Assembly: GCA_014529385.2 (NCBI GenBank)
Contig: CM043966.1
Span: forward strand, 85,964,087 to 86,028,086
Length of the DNA: 64,000 nucleotides
Source: Adiantum capillus-veneris
Taxonomy: Eukaryota; Streptophyta; Polypodiopsida; Polypodiales; Pteridaceae
Direction of reading: 5' to 3'
Positions 46,310 to 59,533 of the stretch are shown in pieces. Every line of letters begins with the position of its first letter. Position 1 is the stretch's first letter. The notes beneath the pieces were generated by a model, which worked only from the letters and a program-made list of their open reading frames with translations, searched no databases and was not told where the DNA came from. The position numbers and the translations under genes are program-made.

Positions 46310-46822
46310 CTATAGAAGAACTAATGAAGAGCAAGAAGCTTCATTTGTTTCTTTTATGTTTGAGCCAAGTGATACAAGTCGTTCCCGCTTGGATACCCAA
46401 ACAAGCTCTGGATCAGGTGTATAGTTTTTTGTGATCTTTCTCTTCCCACTATATTCAATCGACTTTATTGTTACAGTATTTGAATCACATGGGTCTATAG
46501 GTGACAGGTAAGAACGCAACTTACATTTAGGCACCCAGATTTGATCATTCCCTTCATAGTAGCCTTGGGCTTCCAATAGTCGTTTAGGAATCCAACACAA
46601 CATTTTCTTACATTTCTTGGAGCGAGTGGGGCATCTCTTTCAAAGCTTCTGTTTTTTAGCTTCAACAATGGTCGCTAAAGAAGCTCTAGGGACCCATTTG
46701 TATGTTTTCTTTGCTATATTACAATGAGTCTTGTGTGTCTCATGCTTTATTTTAGCTATATAAGTTGAAGATCTAGAGGGTTGGGATATAGGTATAGATG
46801 GTTCAATCTCTTGGACATGCAA
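46310..46822 (-). pseudogene. Gypsy-3 basic tail with WVPK-type motifs
   Basis: Minus-strand readings at 46640-46822 and 46310-46603 contain KTYKWVPRASL, CWIPKRLLEAQ, QIWVPKCKLRS and LVWVSKRERL. The Trp-centred motif and basic context match the tail of Element-4 (21446-21928). It follows the retropepsin-like domain below. Frames are broken between the two parts. Confidence 0.5.
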
Positions 46823-46939
46823 TGTTTTGGGTTGTATTTACTCAAGAGGTGATATCTCAAGGACTATTGCTTGAGTGGAAGGGATAAGAGTTGGTTTTCG
46901 TGTTTTGACACTCCCAGTCCCCCAATCAATAGTGCATTT

Positions 46940-47290
46940 GGTCGCTAACATCCACTTGCATCCTAGGTTTATATTACCTTCCATAGTTCCAACAAGCATG
47001 ACCAAAAAGTCTTGAGCTACGACCCCGTTGTCATAATTATAAGTGTGCTAGGTTCCAAAAACAATAGTTTTTTTCTTGTTGGTATCCTTGACTTGGATGG
47101 CACTCTCAGATAGAGATGTCTTTCCTAACCCACATCATAGTCCATATGATAGCAGATTATATTTAGTACTTGTGTCTAATAAGGCGTTATATAGAACTTT
47201 CCCATAGGTGCTATTTAGCTCAATAGGGTATCGTACAGGTGTGTCAAGGATCAAGAAATCATCTTATGTTTCAACTGGAAATGCATGTGT
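46940..47290 (-). pseudogene. Gypsy-3 retropepsin-like domain located after integrase
   Basis: The minus-strand reading gives RYPIELNSTYGKVLYNALLD then TSTKYNLLS (D-T-S box in place of D-[ST]-G), a TGA, a flap-like middle, a TAG, and INLGCKWMLATKCTIDW as the second motif. The layout resembles a retropepsin, but the active-site Gly is Ser. Position 3' of integrase is unusual for Ty3/Gypsy, where the protease precedes RT. Confidence 0.6.
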
Positions 47291-47391
47291 AACTGCAAGG
47301 TTGGCATCTTGGTTGTGTCTAATATGTTGTTGTCACTTCTTAGCCTCAGCTTGAGCTTGTATCTTTTTCAATTCTGCTCTACCTTTTTTTT

Positions 47392-48723
47392 TTAATGGAT
47401 GGCATGTAGCTCCTCTTGGCTTAAAGAATCATAGTATCTTTTAAATTTACACATATTGAGTAATGCAATGGTTTCAAATCCATCAAGAGTTTCCAAACAA
47501 ATGGTACCTTGTGGGTTGATTTCGCGTACTCTATATGGTCCTTTTCCCACATATTTCAACTTTTTCTTCTCTTTACTCACTCCATACATAAGGAATTTAT
47601 CCTCCCTAGCCTTGATATCCTTGTTCTTTAAATGACGGTCAAACCATTTCTTTCTCCTATCTTTCTCCACAAGTGCATTTTGCACAGCCAATTGTCTTTC
47701 TCCATCTAACCTTTCAAGAATATATAAACACTCAACTAAAGGGTTACCATCCCAACCTTCTTGTGAAGCTACCCCCAGACTAGGAATTACAAACTCCCAT
47801 GGCATAACTGCTGCTTGGCCATATATCATCTTGAATGGTGTACAATTAATAGCCACTTTGTAAGCAGTATGATAAGCCCATAAAACTAATGTCAGCTTCA
47901 AATCCCAATCTGTGCGATGAGCTTTCACTATTTTGGTCAAGATAGACATTAAAGTCTTGTAGTGCTCTTAGCTTTGTCCATTTGCTTGTGGATAATAAGG
48001 TGTAGACTTATGGTTGGCTATCATGAAGTTTGTCGTGAGTTCCTTTATCACTCCATGTATAAAATGAGTATCATTTTCACTTACAATCTCAAGGGAACAA
48101 CCAAATCGTGTAATAATGTTCTCAAAGAGAAACTTAGCAGTTGACCTTGCATCAACCTTGCGTGTCACCTTTGCTTCCACCCACTTTGTCACATAGTTAG
48201 TAGCAACAATAATATATCAAGATTGAGTGTTATGAGCTGCAGGACTAATTGGGTCTACAAAGTCTAAACCCCATTTTTTGAATGGTTGAGTCACTTTAAT
48301 AGGATGTAAGGGAATTTTATCCTTTTGTTGTGTGATCTTGTAATGTTGGCATTCATCACACCCTTTTACAAAAAGTGATGCATCCTTGAATAAGATAGGC
48401 CACCAATAGCTTGATTGCAACACCTTTCCAGCAGTTAGTTCCCCTGAAAAATGTCCTCTGGCTATACCCATTTGGGGTTCTTGAAGTATGTATAAATACT
48501 CATGCTCACAAGCACAACGTCGAAGAATATTGTCCTTCCCTAGATTGTAGAGAGTTCCTGCAATTAGAGAATAAGGTTCACATTCCTTCAATAGTTTTTG
48601 AGCTATATTCTTGCAAATCGCTTTGGGTGGAAAACCATTAACTAAAAAGTTTACAATCTTCTCACTCCATTCAGGCATGGTTTCGACTAGGAACATGGAA
48701 GTATCGGGCAATTCATCAAGCAA
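47392..48723 (-). pseudogene. Gypsy-3 integrase
   Basis: The zinc-binding part is ILQEPQMGIARGHFSGELTAG with CDECQHYK; the first His of the usual EAHxG is not present. The core has KKWGLDFVDPISPA (first Asp). VSENDTHFIHGV has the second catalytic Asp replaced by Glu (SDNGT is usual). YYPQANGQS is followed by a TAA where the catalytic Glu codon should be (47968-47970). After the stop, the C-terminal part 47392-47949 is open and ends in the LNMCKFKRYYD-type tail. The integrase is inactive. Confidence 0.85.
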
Positions 48724-48848
48724 TTCATCATTGATTCCAGTTCACCATTGGGTATGCAAAACAAATGATCCACCATGAGATATCTTTTATTGGGTCTCAA
48801 CACAAGGGTAAAATCAAACTCAAGAAGAATTAACAACCATCGTGTAAT

Positions 48849-49945
48849 TCATCCCATGGAACAAGGTTTATTCACTAGATACAACAATGCTTGATGATCC
48901 ACATAGAAAACAAAGTTGTTGGCAAGAAGGTAGTAGCAAAATTTCTTTACTGCATAAATCATAGCTAAACCTTCCCGCTCTGTAGTGGTGTAGTTCCTCT
49001 CAACATCATTTACTTGATGACTTGCAAAGCTAATGGGGTAGTCCAATTCATGTTCTCCTGGTTGAGCTAGAACACACCCAATAGCAAATTTTTGATGCAT
49101 CAATATACACATGGAAAATTACATTCCAATTGGGCACTAGTATGATGGGAGCACTTCTCAAGCCCCTTTTTAATAACTCAGAAGCATGGGCACACTCCAC
49201 GGTCTAGTTGAACTCAATAAGAAGCTTGTAGAATGGGAGAGCTATCTCGGAAAAGTTTAAAATAAACCGTCAACGGTAAGAACTAACATGGCCCATGAAC
49301 CTTTGAACTCTTGTATAGTTTGTAGGTGGTGGACTTATCTGTGGAAATCCCATGTTTGGACACTATATTCCCTAAAATGACTCCATGTTTAACCCAAAAT
49401 TGGGATTTGAAAGGGTTTAATGAGACGCAGTACAATCTGCACTTTTCATACACTTTTTGAAAACATGATAGATGTTCTTTCCAAGAAGAATAAACACAAA
49501 GGTCATCGAAGAAAGCTTCACAAAACTCCCTCAAATATTGCCTAAAAGCAGTGTTTATCAATCTCTTGAAGGTACCTGGGGCATTGGTTAAGCCAAAAGC
49601 CATAACACAAAATGCAAACACCCCAGATTTGGTTATAAAAGCAGTCTTAGCTTGGTCCTCTAGTGCAATTGTGATTTGACTTTAGCCAGAGTACCCATCT
49701 AAAAAGCTATAAGATTTCTTCCCTGCAACTCTTTCAAGCACATGTTCTGAATATGGCAAGGGGTAATGGTCTCTCCTCGTGGTGGCATTGAATTTCTTGA
49801 GATCTCTACACACTGTGAGTTTCCCATTCTTTTTTGGCACAATAACTATTGGAGACAACCATTTTGAGTGCTCAATAGGGTATATGAATTCGCATTTGAC
49901 AAGATTTTCAATGTCTTCTTGAACAATCTTTGCATACATATGATT
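48849..49945 (-). pseudogene. Gypsy-3 reverse transcriptase and RNase H
   Basis: RT motifs are HSKWLSPIVIVPKKNGKLTV, SYSFLDGYSG, FCVMAFGLTNAPGTF and FFDDLCVYSSW. RNase H has YTTTEREGLAMIYAVKKF and FYVDHQALLYLVNKP. Stops near 49682 and 49284 split the frames. The 5-bp target CATTG of the inserted LTR element lies right at the start of this RT segment (49946-49950). Confidence 0.87.
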
Positions 49946-49950
49946 CATTG

Positions 49951-50641
49951 TGTTACGAGACTAAGCACCCTTCTGTTGTAGTGGTTAGCTGCAATTGGGA
50001 TAGTTGGCGTAATGGTTAATTATGTACTGTCTATTTATTTTCTAATTGAGTTGATGATGATGATTTTGTAGAGTGGAATGTGGGGAGTTGATGAAGAAGC
50101 ACCGGCAATTACTCTTGGCCATTTTATATTTGCACAGTATTTTAAAATTTCATTTCAATAAGCCATCATGGCTCTATAAATAATTGTAGTGGGAACTCCC
50201 CTTATGGGTCATGCAATAACTAATGAGCTTCACTCATTTACAAAAGTGAAGTGGTTGTAAAAAGAGGTGCCTCAATTTTTGGCACCTTAAAGTCAAAAAT
50301 AATATATTAAATACCATCTCCACAAGAGAGGTGGCATGGAGTTTGGGGCTAGATTTAGGCCTTTCTCTTGCAGATTCTCTTCTCTACTCTCTTATGCTAT
50401 GGTTATTTTGCTGTGTACTCTCTAATCTAGTCTCCATCCCTTACACATCTCTTACACTCTCTTACAAGCATGTCTATGTCAATTCTATGTTTATTGTGTG
50501 TGTGTGTGTGTGTGTGTGTGATAGTCTAGGTGTGAGTGTGTGTGCTTGGAAATTGGAAGAAGAGGTGGACAGGTTGATGGTGATGCTTGGGAGCTTGTGT
50601 TGAATAGTTTAAGCGGTCGATCTCTCCCTCTTCTCCCAACA
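49951..50641 (+). repeat. 5' LTR of the inserted element
   Basis: 691 bp, with a (GT)n tract of about 13 repeats near 50494-50520. Ends in TTCTCCCAACA immediately before the primer site. Confidence 0.95.
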
Positions 50642-50642
50642 G

Positions 50643-50654
50643 TGGTATCAGAGC
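50643..50654 (+). promoter_or_regulatory. Primer-binding site, tRNA-Met type
   Basis: TGGTATCAGAGC, an exact match to the common initiator-Met primer site, one base after the 5' LTR. Confidence 0.92.
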
Positions 50655-52482
50655 GAGGTGATGCTCTTGGAAACACGCCAACCATGGGGATGAAGATTTG
50701 AATTGGAAATTGGAGCTTTTGAAATCCTCTTGGTGGAACAACAATTCACAACCACGAAGATCCTGTTGATCAATCATTATAGCTAAGTTTAATTTTGTTT
50801 ATATCTTCATGTAATTTATTCTTAAGATTAGTTTTAAGGATGTGTCTTATGCATCTAAATGGAGGACACCAATCAATAATTAGTCCCTCGTGCCAGTCTT
50901 GGTACCAAAGGGAGGAGCTCTCCAATAAGTCTATGCAAGAGGCTGACTCTATAATAGTAGGAATTAGGAATCAAAGCAGTGGTTGATGTCAAAGAAGACT
51001 CTAACTGTCAATTAAATGATATTAGTATATAGGGAATATTCATAAAGCAGTAGGTGGATTAAATTGGCGAACACAGTAATAGAGAGGCAAAGTGGTAGAG
51101 AGAAACATAGGTGCCGCTGTAATTAAAGAAAAAGGGGGAGAGGAATTTGGAAAGGTTGCCGAGACAAGAACAAGTTTGTGCTGTCAATAAATTTATTATT
51201 TAAAAAAAATCTTATGAGGTACTTCATACACTATTGCACCGTTGTTTTATTCCTCTGCAATTGAGACCAAACTGGGCAACCAACGAGGACCTCCAAGCTT
51301 CGATTTGATACACACTGCTGGCCTCAGCTACCCTCTTGCTAACTTTTGGCATCACCAAACTCATTGGGCCTGTTGAGATTTGAGAACAAGGTCGCCTAAG
51401 CCTCAAAAGGCTTTTTGTCTTCGATGCTATCATCAAATTCATCTACTGCTGCAGGTACAATCAGAAGTTAATTACCAAATTTTCTCATCCCCTCCCAGCT
51501 TCTAAAGGCCGCCACTGCTAGCTCAAGCTCCGATTCAGGTATAACGCTATACGGTTGTGGCGAACCATCTGTAGATGCCATGTGGGCCCACCAGTCTCGC
51601 AATTCTTACATCAGTGACTCGTGAGTTAAGGTGAGCCATTGGGAAGGCAAATCTACCCGCTCCGTGAAACAGCATGAGCCGGTAACACCTTCTCCTTGCA
51701 TTGTCGTCCTCAGACCCATGCATTCACATACCACTTAACTTTTAGTGCTTACTTAAGCATTAGCCTGGCCGCCCACTGTATGTTTACCATCTAACCTAGC
51801 GGCCATTCACTCAAGACTAAAAATGGCCATTCACTCAAGACTTTTAGTCTGCACAGTCACCCCACCCCCCTCGAATACTTGGCTGACCACCCATATTCGT
51901 GAAAAATGTGTCTCAGCTTAATATCGTGCTGTCTTCAATTTCAAAAATAAAAAAATCCGGTTGAGGGAAAAACGAGAAATTCCACCCCAAAATAGAGAAT
52001 AAATAGTGTAAAAACTCGAGAAAAAAAAAACCCTAATTTCCTAACATTTCCTCCTAGCAAATTCAAGAAAAAGACTTTTGTATGTTTAAAAGAATGATAT
52101 TTCTCGAACAGTGTTGACCACCCACTTGGTACTCAGGGAACAAATCCTCAAGGGCGTATCCACCCTATTATACCCTTGACTGGCCATCCCAATTAAAATC
52201 TTTCTAGGTCGATTACCCAACCAGAATTGTTGACCAAACTTCAAAGCTAGTCACTTAAAATTCTTTCGGCCACCCAACTTACACCTTATTTTGACCGCCT
52301 AACCTTGGTTATTTTGTCCTCCCTTATCCCTTTTTGCTACCCATTGCATGTCTAGTCTTTTAAGAGGCAATCCTTTGCCATCTAACTCTTGTTTACTAGT
52401 CTTCCATGATAATCTTGCACTATTTTATTAAAAAAATGACTTTGTGACCTTAAATTTTGACCTTTGAAAGTCGACTTTATGA
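50655..52482 (+). other. Non-coding internal region of the inserted LTR element
   Basis: No gag or pol similarity is seen. Short frames on both strands (for example minus 51224-51442) have no recognisable domain. Repeated CCACCCA/GGCCACC-like phrases occur near 51800-52300. Confidence 0.5.
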
Positions 52483-52803
52483 GAAGCCGGCCCTATTCCC
52501 ACCAAGGCCTTTGAAGCAGGCCTTCCAGATCGATGCCTCCCGATTCATAAGAGCTCGGACCCAATTTCAAATTCCAATTTCATTGGACAACCAAACAGGA
52601 TAGCTAACTTGCAAATCATTTGCGACATTGACATTATCATTCCAAAAGAACTTGGAAATAGTGGCTTGTGTTCTGACGATTACCTAGGGCCACTACCATT
52701 GTCGACCTCATTGTACAAATTGAATACCGCTAATGCTGATGATGTTGAAAAGCTCTTGAAGCGAATAGAAACTATCAAAAGGGCTACTAGATTTGACGCC
52801 CAG
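52483..52803 (+). other. Exon-like open stretch of unknown origin inside the inserted LTR element
   Basis: About 107 codons are open, ending in a good donor, CAG|GTAAAT, at 52803/52804. The encoded segment includes IANLQIICDIDIIIPKELG and DDVEKLLKRIETIKRATRF. It does not resemble gag, pol or env proteins that I know. It could be a fragment of a host gene carried by the element, but it has no recognised family and the upstream acceptor was not identified. Confidence 0.35.
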
Positions 52804-53951
52804 GTAAATTAATTTAAATTTATTATATTTTCTTGAATTTTCTGGAAACATGTGTTTAAACGAGTTTTATCAGATGAACTTTGTACTATTAACTCTCCAT
52901 GGAGTTTTCTGTATTTGTAAGTTACAAAGATGGCACCAACAAGACAGTGGGAAAAACCACTAACTTCATGTCTGTATTTGAAATCATTTGGACAACTTGA
53001 CCGCCAACAGTCAAATCTCTGTATTGAAGTCAAAGAGCTTGAGATAACATGAATTATTTTATTTTTAGTTTTGATGCCAATTTTATCTATACTTGTTCGT
53101 ATCTCATGCATTTATAAGCTGATGCAATCTATTCATTGATTCCTATATTCACGATTTTATGAGTTTTCTCTTCCCATGTATTTGGAAGCTATCAAAGACA
53201 AGGGATATGACACTTCATTGTGGTGAAACTAATCACGTTCCATGACGGATGTATTTCGGTGAATATAATTTGTAAGTTCTCTCCCTTTATGGAAAATTTA
53301 TGTGATCCTTGTAGTTAATCATTGATGATTGCATGCTACATATTTTTCAATCTTGAGCTACTAATCATGGCACAAAGGCCACTTTTACTTCTAATGTTGA
53401 TAGATCACAAATACAATCACTTGTAAGTACAAAATTCTCTCGAGAATTGTGAGCTTCAAACATCAGATTTACTATGGTTTACATTCTTTTCAAAAAGCTG
53501 AATGCCAACTCATTAAGTTACTAAAATGACGTCATTACTTTATTTACTACTAGCATGCTAACTCTATTTCTACATAGAACCATGTCTATATAACAAAATA
53601 CACCAATTTCTTCATAATAACATTTACTTATTTGATAGGGAAGTGAAGTTTAACAAGTTGCATGGTATTGCATATCTTGTACCTTTGGGCTTACTGGCCC
53701 TAGCAGGTACTAAATTCTTGTAAAGTTTTATTTTCAGATAATCACACTTGTGGCCACTTTATGTGCCAATTTATATGGTTTAATGCAAGATATGTTGGGC
53801 ATGCGGACTCTTAAGATCTTGTGCATTCTCCGTGTCCTCAGCTCATGCTTGGATACTCACTATATTTTGGATCATGGTGTTTATTTCAACGAGAAGCCTA
53901 ACCTTGTAATGTATTTTAATAGTTAATTATCTTCACACAGGCACATTCACA
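52804..53951 (+). other. Non-coding, intron-like AT-rich region of the inserted element
   Basis: AT-rich with no coding content. It lies between the exon-like stretch and the chromodomain-like frame. A short minus-strand frame (52809-53111) has no recognisable domain. Confidence 0.45.
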
Positions 53952-54262
53952 ATGCATTTCACATTAGTCTCTTACGACCATTTCAGAGGACCCCTGCCTA
54001 CACACCACATTTATGAAGACCCACCTTCACTTGTAGACCAAGAAGAGCAACTCATCCCTGACAAAATAGTTGATCATGAGACCATCACTACATGCACTGG
54101 CATGGTTTATAACCGTTACCTTTTGACTTTCAAGAGCCACCCTAGAGAGGATGCTAAATGGATGCCTGAAAAGTTTTTTCGCAACCCGACCTTCTCCACA
54201 CTTTCCATCACTCACGGTCCAGTTGATTTCTCTATTGAGCAACTGAGAACAGTTGCTATCCC
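53952..54262 (+). CDS. Chromodomain-like polyprotein C-terminus of the inserted element
   Basis: The open frame has HIYEDPPSLVDQEEQLIPDK, IVDHETITTCTGMVYNRYLL, and TFKSHPREDAKWMPEKFF. This is the R-Y-L-x-x-[FW]-K-x-H-P-x-x-[DE]-A-x-W chromodomain-like end of plant Gypsy polyproteins. The frame runs on through the purine tract into the LTR. It is the only surviving pol segment, and shows the element derives from a Gypsy ancestor by loss of the rest. Confidence 0.7.
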
Positions 54263-54274
54263 TGGTGGGAGGGA
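54263..54274 (+). promoter_or_regulatory. Polypurine tract of the inserted element
   Basis: GGTGGGAGGGA directly before the 3' LTR start TGTTACG. Confidence 0.8.
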
Positions 54275-55020
<746 letters not shown>

Positions 55021-55025
55021 CATTG

Positions 55026-56212
55026 GGTAGGGTCGTTGCTAGACTGGTTTAGCCATGCTATTCATGACAATTGTGTGTTGCACCACGAAAGGTGAACATA
55101 TTTCATATCATGATATGTCCAAGAAAATGTATCCTTGAATACCTTGAGAAGATCCTTAAGTATGTATTCCTCACTCTTTATCAGATCTTGGGTAATGAAA
55201 ACAGCTTTGGACTCCTCACCTAGGTATGCTAACTCTATTTCATAAACTATCAACGGATCATCATTAATTCCATGTATAGGTGTTCTCTAGGCCTTTGTAT
55301 ACATAACCTTACGCTCCTCCGTGGTGTAGGATTTGAAATGCTCAGGTGGTGCAGGATGTAAATCTATGGGGTTTTGCTGGTTTGTGCACTGTGATTTCTC
55401 TTCCGCTTCTTTTTGTTGTTGACCTAGCTCTTGATTCTTTCATCTCCTTTTAGTATGGCTAGACTTTGGCTTCTTTGTAGCTTCTAGATGTGTGATGTCA
55501 ATGGGTTGCGGACTACACCACCACATGATGCTTTGAAGGTATTCACCCCAATTATTTACCAACTTTCGATCACCATCACATACCCCCATATAATTGAGCC
55601 ATTCAGCGATAGATTTCTTTTCATTTATCCTAGCATGCATATTTGCTCGATATTGTTGCCTCTTATATCTCTTTCTTCTCTTATTTAATTTTTGATTACG
55701 ACCTTCCTCCAATGAAGAGTCACTAGATGAATCGCTACTCGTGTCTTCTCCTCTCTTGGATAGATTGTCAATTGGGGCATTGTTGGGCTCTGTATGATTT
55801 GTTTCCATATTTGCACCAATATTCAATTCAAATTCTTTGTCCTTAGAGTCAATTTCAACTCATGATCCAAAATCTAAATCATGTGAGCTATAGTCTTTTA
55901 AAACGCTACTGGTTTCAGTGTCTTCAAGCCTTCACCTTGTAGGTATCTATAAGCTATATGCATTGCTCCTTCCATATTTAAAGGAACGAGTTGTGGCATT
56001 TCATCCCCCTCAGGTGTTACCCAGGTTGTTCCCCTATTTTGCCAAGTGTCTATGGTTGATTCTACCAAACTCATTAATTGCTTGACTCGCTCAATCTCCT
56101 CTATAGGGTTTGGGCAAGTTCCTATCTTCTTCTTGGGTTCCTTAGGTCCTGACCATTGTGGCTCATGAGATATTCCTTGTTTCTTTCTTTCTTTTAGTCT
56201 CCATGGTCTCAT
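55026..56212 (-). pseudogene. Gypsy-3 region upstream of RT (gag/linker part)
   Basis: Continuation of Gypsy-3 on the other side of the insertion. Readable parts are IVYEIELAYLGEESKAVF and DTFSWTYHDMK (the usual lead-in to RT), at 55062-55253. A serine-rich then basic gag-like segment is at 55440-55826 (SSDSSSDSSLEEG, RNQKLNKRRKRYKRQQY), and an N-terminal part at 55898-56212 has GPKEPKKKIGTCPNPIEEIE. Several stops separate them. No zinc knuckle or protease motif was found in this part. Confidence 0.65.
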
Positions 56213-56479
56213 TCAAATCAGAATCCTCTTCATCATTGTTCATATACATGGGCTTGTCACCAGTTCGAGGGTTGGTCTTTGAACTGGGGTCTCACTTTGC
56301 TGCTTTTTTCGATATCTTCCTTCGTGTTTTCTTCTTCTTTTGAGATTGGGAAATTGATGTTGTGTCTCTTTCTTCAAGAATATAATTTTGGTTTTGGAGC
56401 ATCGATCATGTGAGTATATTTACTGGTACCACATGTGTACTTTGTGATGGCTCCTCGGTAACCTCAATTAAGTTCAGGG
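56213..56479. other. Stretch left of copy C with no recognisable gene
   Basis: Probably the 5' part of Gypsy-3. Copy C starts at its right edge, at GGGTGGATG. I see no LTR or primer site here. Confidence 0.4.
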
Positions 56480-56781
56480 TGGATGTATGAATAGGTGGCC
56501 CAGTTTTAACCGGTTGAAAGTTTCTTTTGGAGGCTTAAAATTTAGGGGGTATGAAACTAGTGTTATGGGCAAGAATTGATTGAATTAAATAATCGTGTGG
56601 AGGATACAAAATCTTAAAAATCATGTGGAGGATTCAAAAACACGTGTGGAGCCCACGTCAGAACGAATGTTCAATCGAATGTTTTCATGATTGTGACTTC
56701 TCTGTATCTTTGTGCCTTTCTCCTTCTGCACCTTTCTCAGCTCACTCTATAGCCCCCTGTGCACGCTGCTTATCCTTCGCT

Positions 56782-59341
56782 ATGAATAGCAACCTAAGAA
56801 AGAGCCCAAGGAATGCAGCCCGACAGGTCTCCCCCACAAAGACTCGACATTCTCCCACGAAGGTATGTCACCTCTCTTTGTCTCTCTCTGTGTTGTGTAC
56901 AGCGGACCTGTATGTGTAGTAGAAAACTGAGGTGTGGATACATTGAGTAATGAATATGGATTTATTCCTTTCAGAGACAGAAGTTACAGCCTCCTCCCAA
57001 AATCAGCCACTTTGTTCACCCCAAGGATGTGGAGTGCCATTAAAGGCATTCTGTACGACAAAGGAGGATTTTCACAGAGAATATGGGTTAAGTCTTGAGG
57101 GGAAAGATGTTAGGAAGTTGACAGATGCAGATGTGCCCATATCCGACTGGATGAAAGTTTTCACGCATCTTCCAGTGAAGGAGAAAAAAGTGCCGATAAA
57201 AACAGCAAGGCCGGATCACTACAAGGCACTCTACCAGCTCTACAAGCAGGTGTACCAATCCAAACCACCAAACTATCTGCTAGGAGTCAAGTTTTCACGC
57301 GGATATGTTTATTTCGTACGCACAGGTCCGGTAAAGTGGGCTAAGTTTGCATCTGAGGTGGTGAAGAATGTGACCAATGAAGGTCACTTAGATAGGAAAA
57401 GAGAACAATGGAAGTTAGAGACTTCCCAAGTATCCACAGAAACCCCAAGTGGTTCTGCCATCTTCTTAGTAAATACCCCATCCGGAAGTACACCAGTCGG
57501 AAGTGGACTTTTTGCGACCACTCAGTCTGCGTTTAGTGTTGAAGTATCCACTTCCTTGCAAGAACTTCTTGTTGAGGTTAGAAAATCTCATGACAATGTA
57601 TCAGCCGAGTGTCAGAAGGCTAAGGATTCAGTGGTCAAATCTGTTGCTGATGTGCACCGTTGCGAGGGTGCCCTTGAAACCATCCGAATGCACTTCCCTG
57701 ACGATGCCAATGTACCAACAAGCTTGCTTGACAGCCTCCAAGAAAAATTTGACCAAGCAAAAGCCACCCTACATCAGGCACAGGTATGCTGTTAACTCCA
57801 TCTGATTGTAGTATAATACCTGCAAAGTACCATATGGTATGATTTTTCATACCGATAGGATTATATCATATTCGGTAAGGGTAGATGACAATACCGGTAG
57901 GATGTTATCATACCAGTAGGATTATACCCTAAAGATATGATTACATCCTACTGGTATGATTATATCCTACCGGTAGGATTTAGGATATAATCCTACCGGT
58001 ATGATAACATCCTACTGGTATGGTTACATCCGACCGGTATGGTTAGATCCAACTGGTATGATAAAATCCAACCGGTTTGATGTTATGCTCCCGGTATAAT
58101 GTTATCCTACCGGTATGATGTTACCGGATGTTATCCTACCGGTATGATGTTACCGGATGTTATCCTACCGGTATGATGCTATACTATCCAGTATAATAAC
58201 ATTATACAGTGGGATAACATCATACCGGCAGGATGTAATCATACCGGTATAACATCATTATACCGATTTTCAAGCATTCATACCGATTTTATACCTGTTT
58301 GACGTGTCTGATAACAGAGGTCTCTTGCCTACAGGAAGAATTATCCAAATGCTTGGACCGTGAGGAAACCTTTGGTCTCTATGTCACGTTTGTGACAGAC
58401 ATGATTAGTCAACCAATGCTACCTGAAACCATAGTCTTGCCTGCACGAGTTTCAGCTCCTGGACATAGTGTTGTTCTCATTGATGTGTGCAATGCTTGTG
58501 GTGTAAAAATTCATGATCACATTCATGTTGTTCTATTGCCTTGTTCACATGCATACCATGCATTCTGCTATGCTCACTTGGCTGAGAAAGGAAAGTGCAT
58601 GCTTAAGGATTGCCCCGGAGTTATTTCTGCAGAAGACCGATCCCTTCTAAAGAAGAAGCCAGTTGAACCATGCCCAAAAATAGGTGAGAAAATTGTTTCA
58701 ATGGGTAATCAGGTGGTTGATTTTTGTCTTCTCTGATGTTTTTTCAGAGTCAAGACTCTTCCGAACTACTGCCGATAAAGACACAGGGAACGATGTAATG
58801 ACGCCTGCATACAAGACACCTGTGGAGGTATTGCTTGATGAAAATGTCCCTGGTAATGCTGAGAAACATGTTTCGGAAACAACAGAAGAAGAACAAAACT
58901 TTGAGGTAAAGGAGAAGAGTACGACTGGTGCTGAAGGGAAAACCCAAAATGAGGAAGACGATGTGTTGCTAGACACTGGCGTGCGGGTGACAAGATCAAA
59001 GACCCTGAGAAAACGAGGCCAACGTGGCAAGTGTAAGTTTTTTCATTGATTATGGCTCTAATAAGTGATCTTTTGCTGCACAGCTTTCTAAAGCTGATGG
59101 TCGTGTAGATGTTAGGCTGGAGGGAAGTCCCGAGGAGACCCTTGCTCAGCATATAAGAAAGGCAAAAAGAAAAAGAATCGAGAAGATTGGAGATGAGAAG
59201 CCTGAAATGGAGCAAAAAATCAAGGAAGAGGAAGAGACCCAGGGGCAGCCAGAAGAGGAGATGGACATAGAATACACTAAGGAGATGCAGAATACCGGCA
59301 CAAGTTCTGACCCTAAACCCAGAGCCTGCAAGAGATTATAG
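56782..59341 (+). pseudogene. Copy C: N-domain/coiled-coil/RING protein gene (five exons)
   Basis: Exons are 56782-56862 (MNSNLRKSPRN, donor AAG|GTATGT), 56975-57783 (donor CAG|GTATGC), 58335-58682, 58748-59032 and about 59084-59341. Exon 2 holds AFCTTKEDFHREYGLSLEG and a coiled coil (SLLDSLQEKFDQAKATLHQA). Exon 3 has an intact RING-H2-like finger with spacing C-x2-C-x14-C-x-H-x2-H-x2-C-x9-C-x4-C. The last pair spacing (x4) is wider than the usual x2. Exon 4 is acidic, then RVTRSKTLRKRGQRGK. Exon 5 is Glu/Lys-rich and ends KPRACKRL. The only clear lesion is a 1-bp deletion near 57035 in exon 2. The phase of the last junction is unresolved. Unit and direction match copy B. Confidence 0.78.
57840..58300. 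repeat. ATACCGGTAT-type palindromic repeats in intron 2 of copy C
   Basis: Same repeat block as 29920-30390, with small indels. Units are TACCGGTAGGAT and TACCGGTATGAT in both orientations. Confidence 0.88.
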
Positions 59342-59533
59342 TTTGCCCCGCCCTTTGTTTCTTTTTATGTAACCACTTTTGAAATTAATATAACTTTCTT
59401 TCCCATTCGACGTCTCTTTCATCTTGTGCCTAATTTTTGAACATTGTGTGTTTTTATTGTATGATTTCAATCTATAAATATGTGCTAATTGCATATTTAA
59501 ATTCGAGTCTTGTGTAATTTTGCATCTGCAGAT

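Noticed and set aside
50643-50654. tRNA gene fragment
   Set aside because: Only the 12-base complement of a tRNA 3' end is present, at the exact primer position after an LTR.
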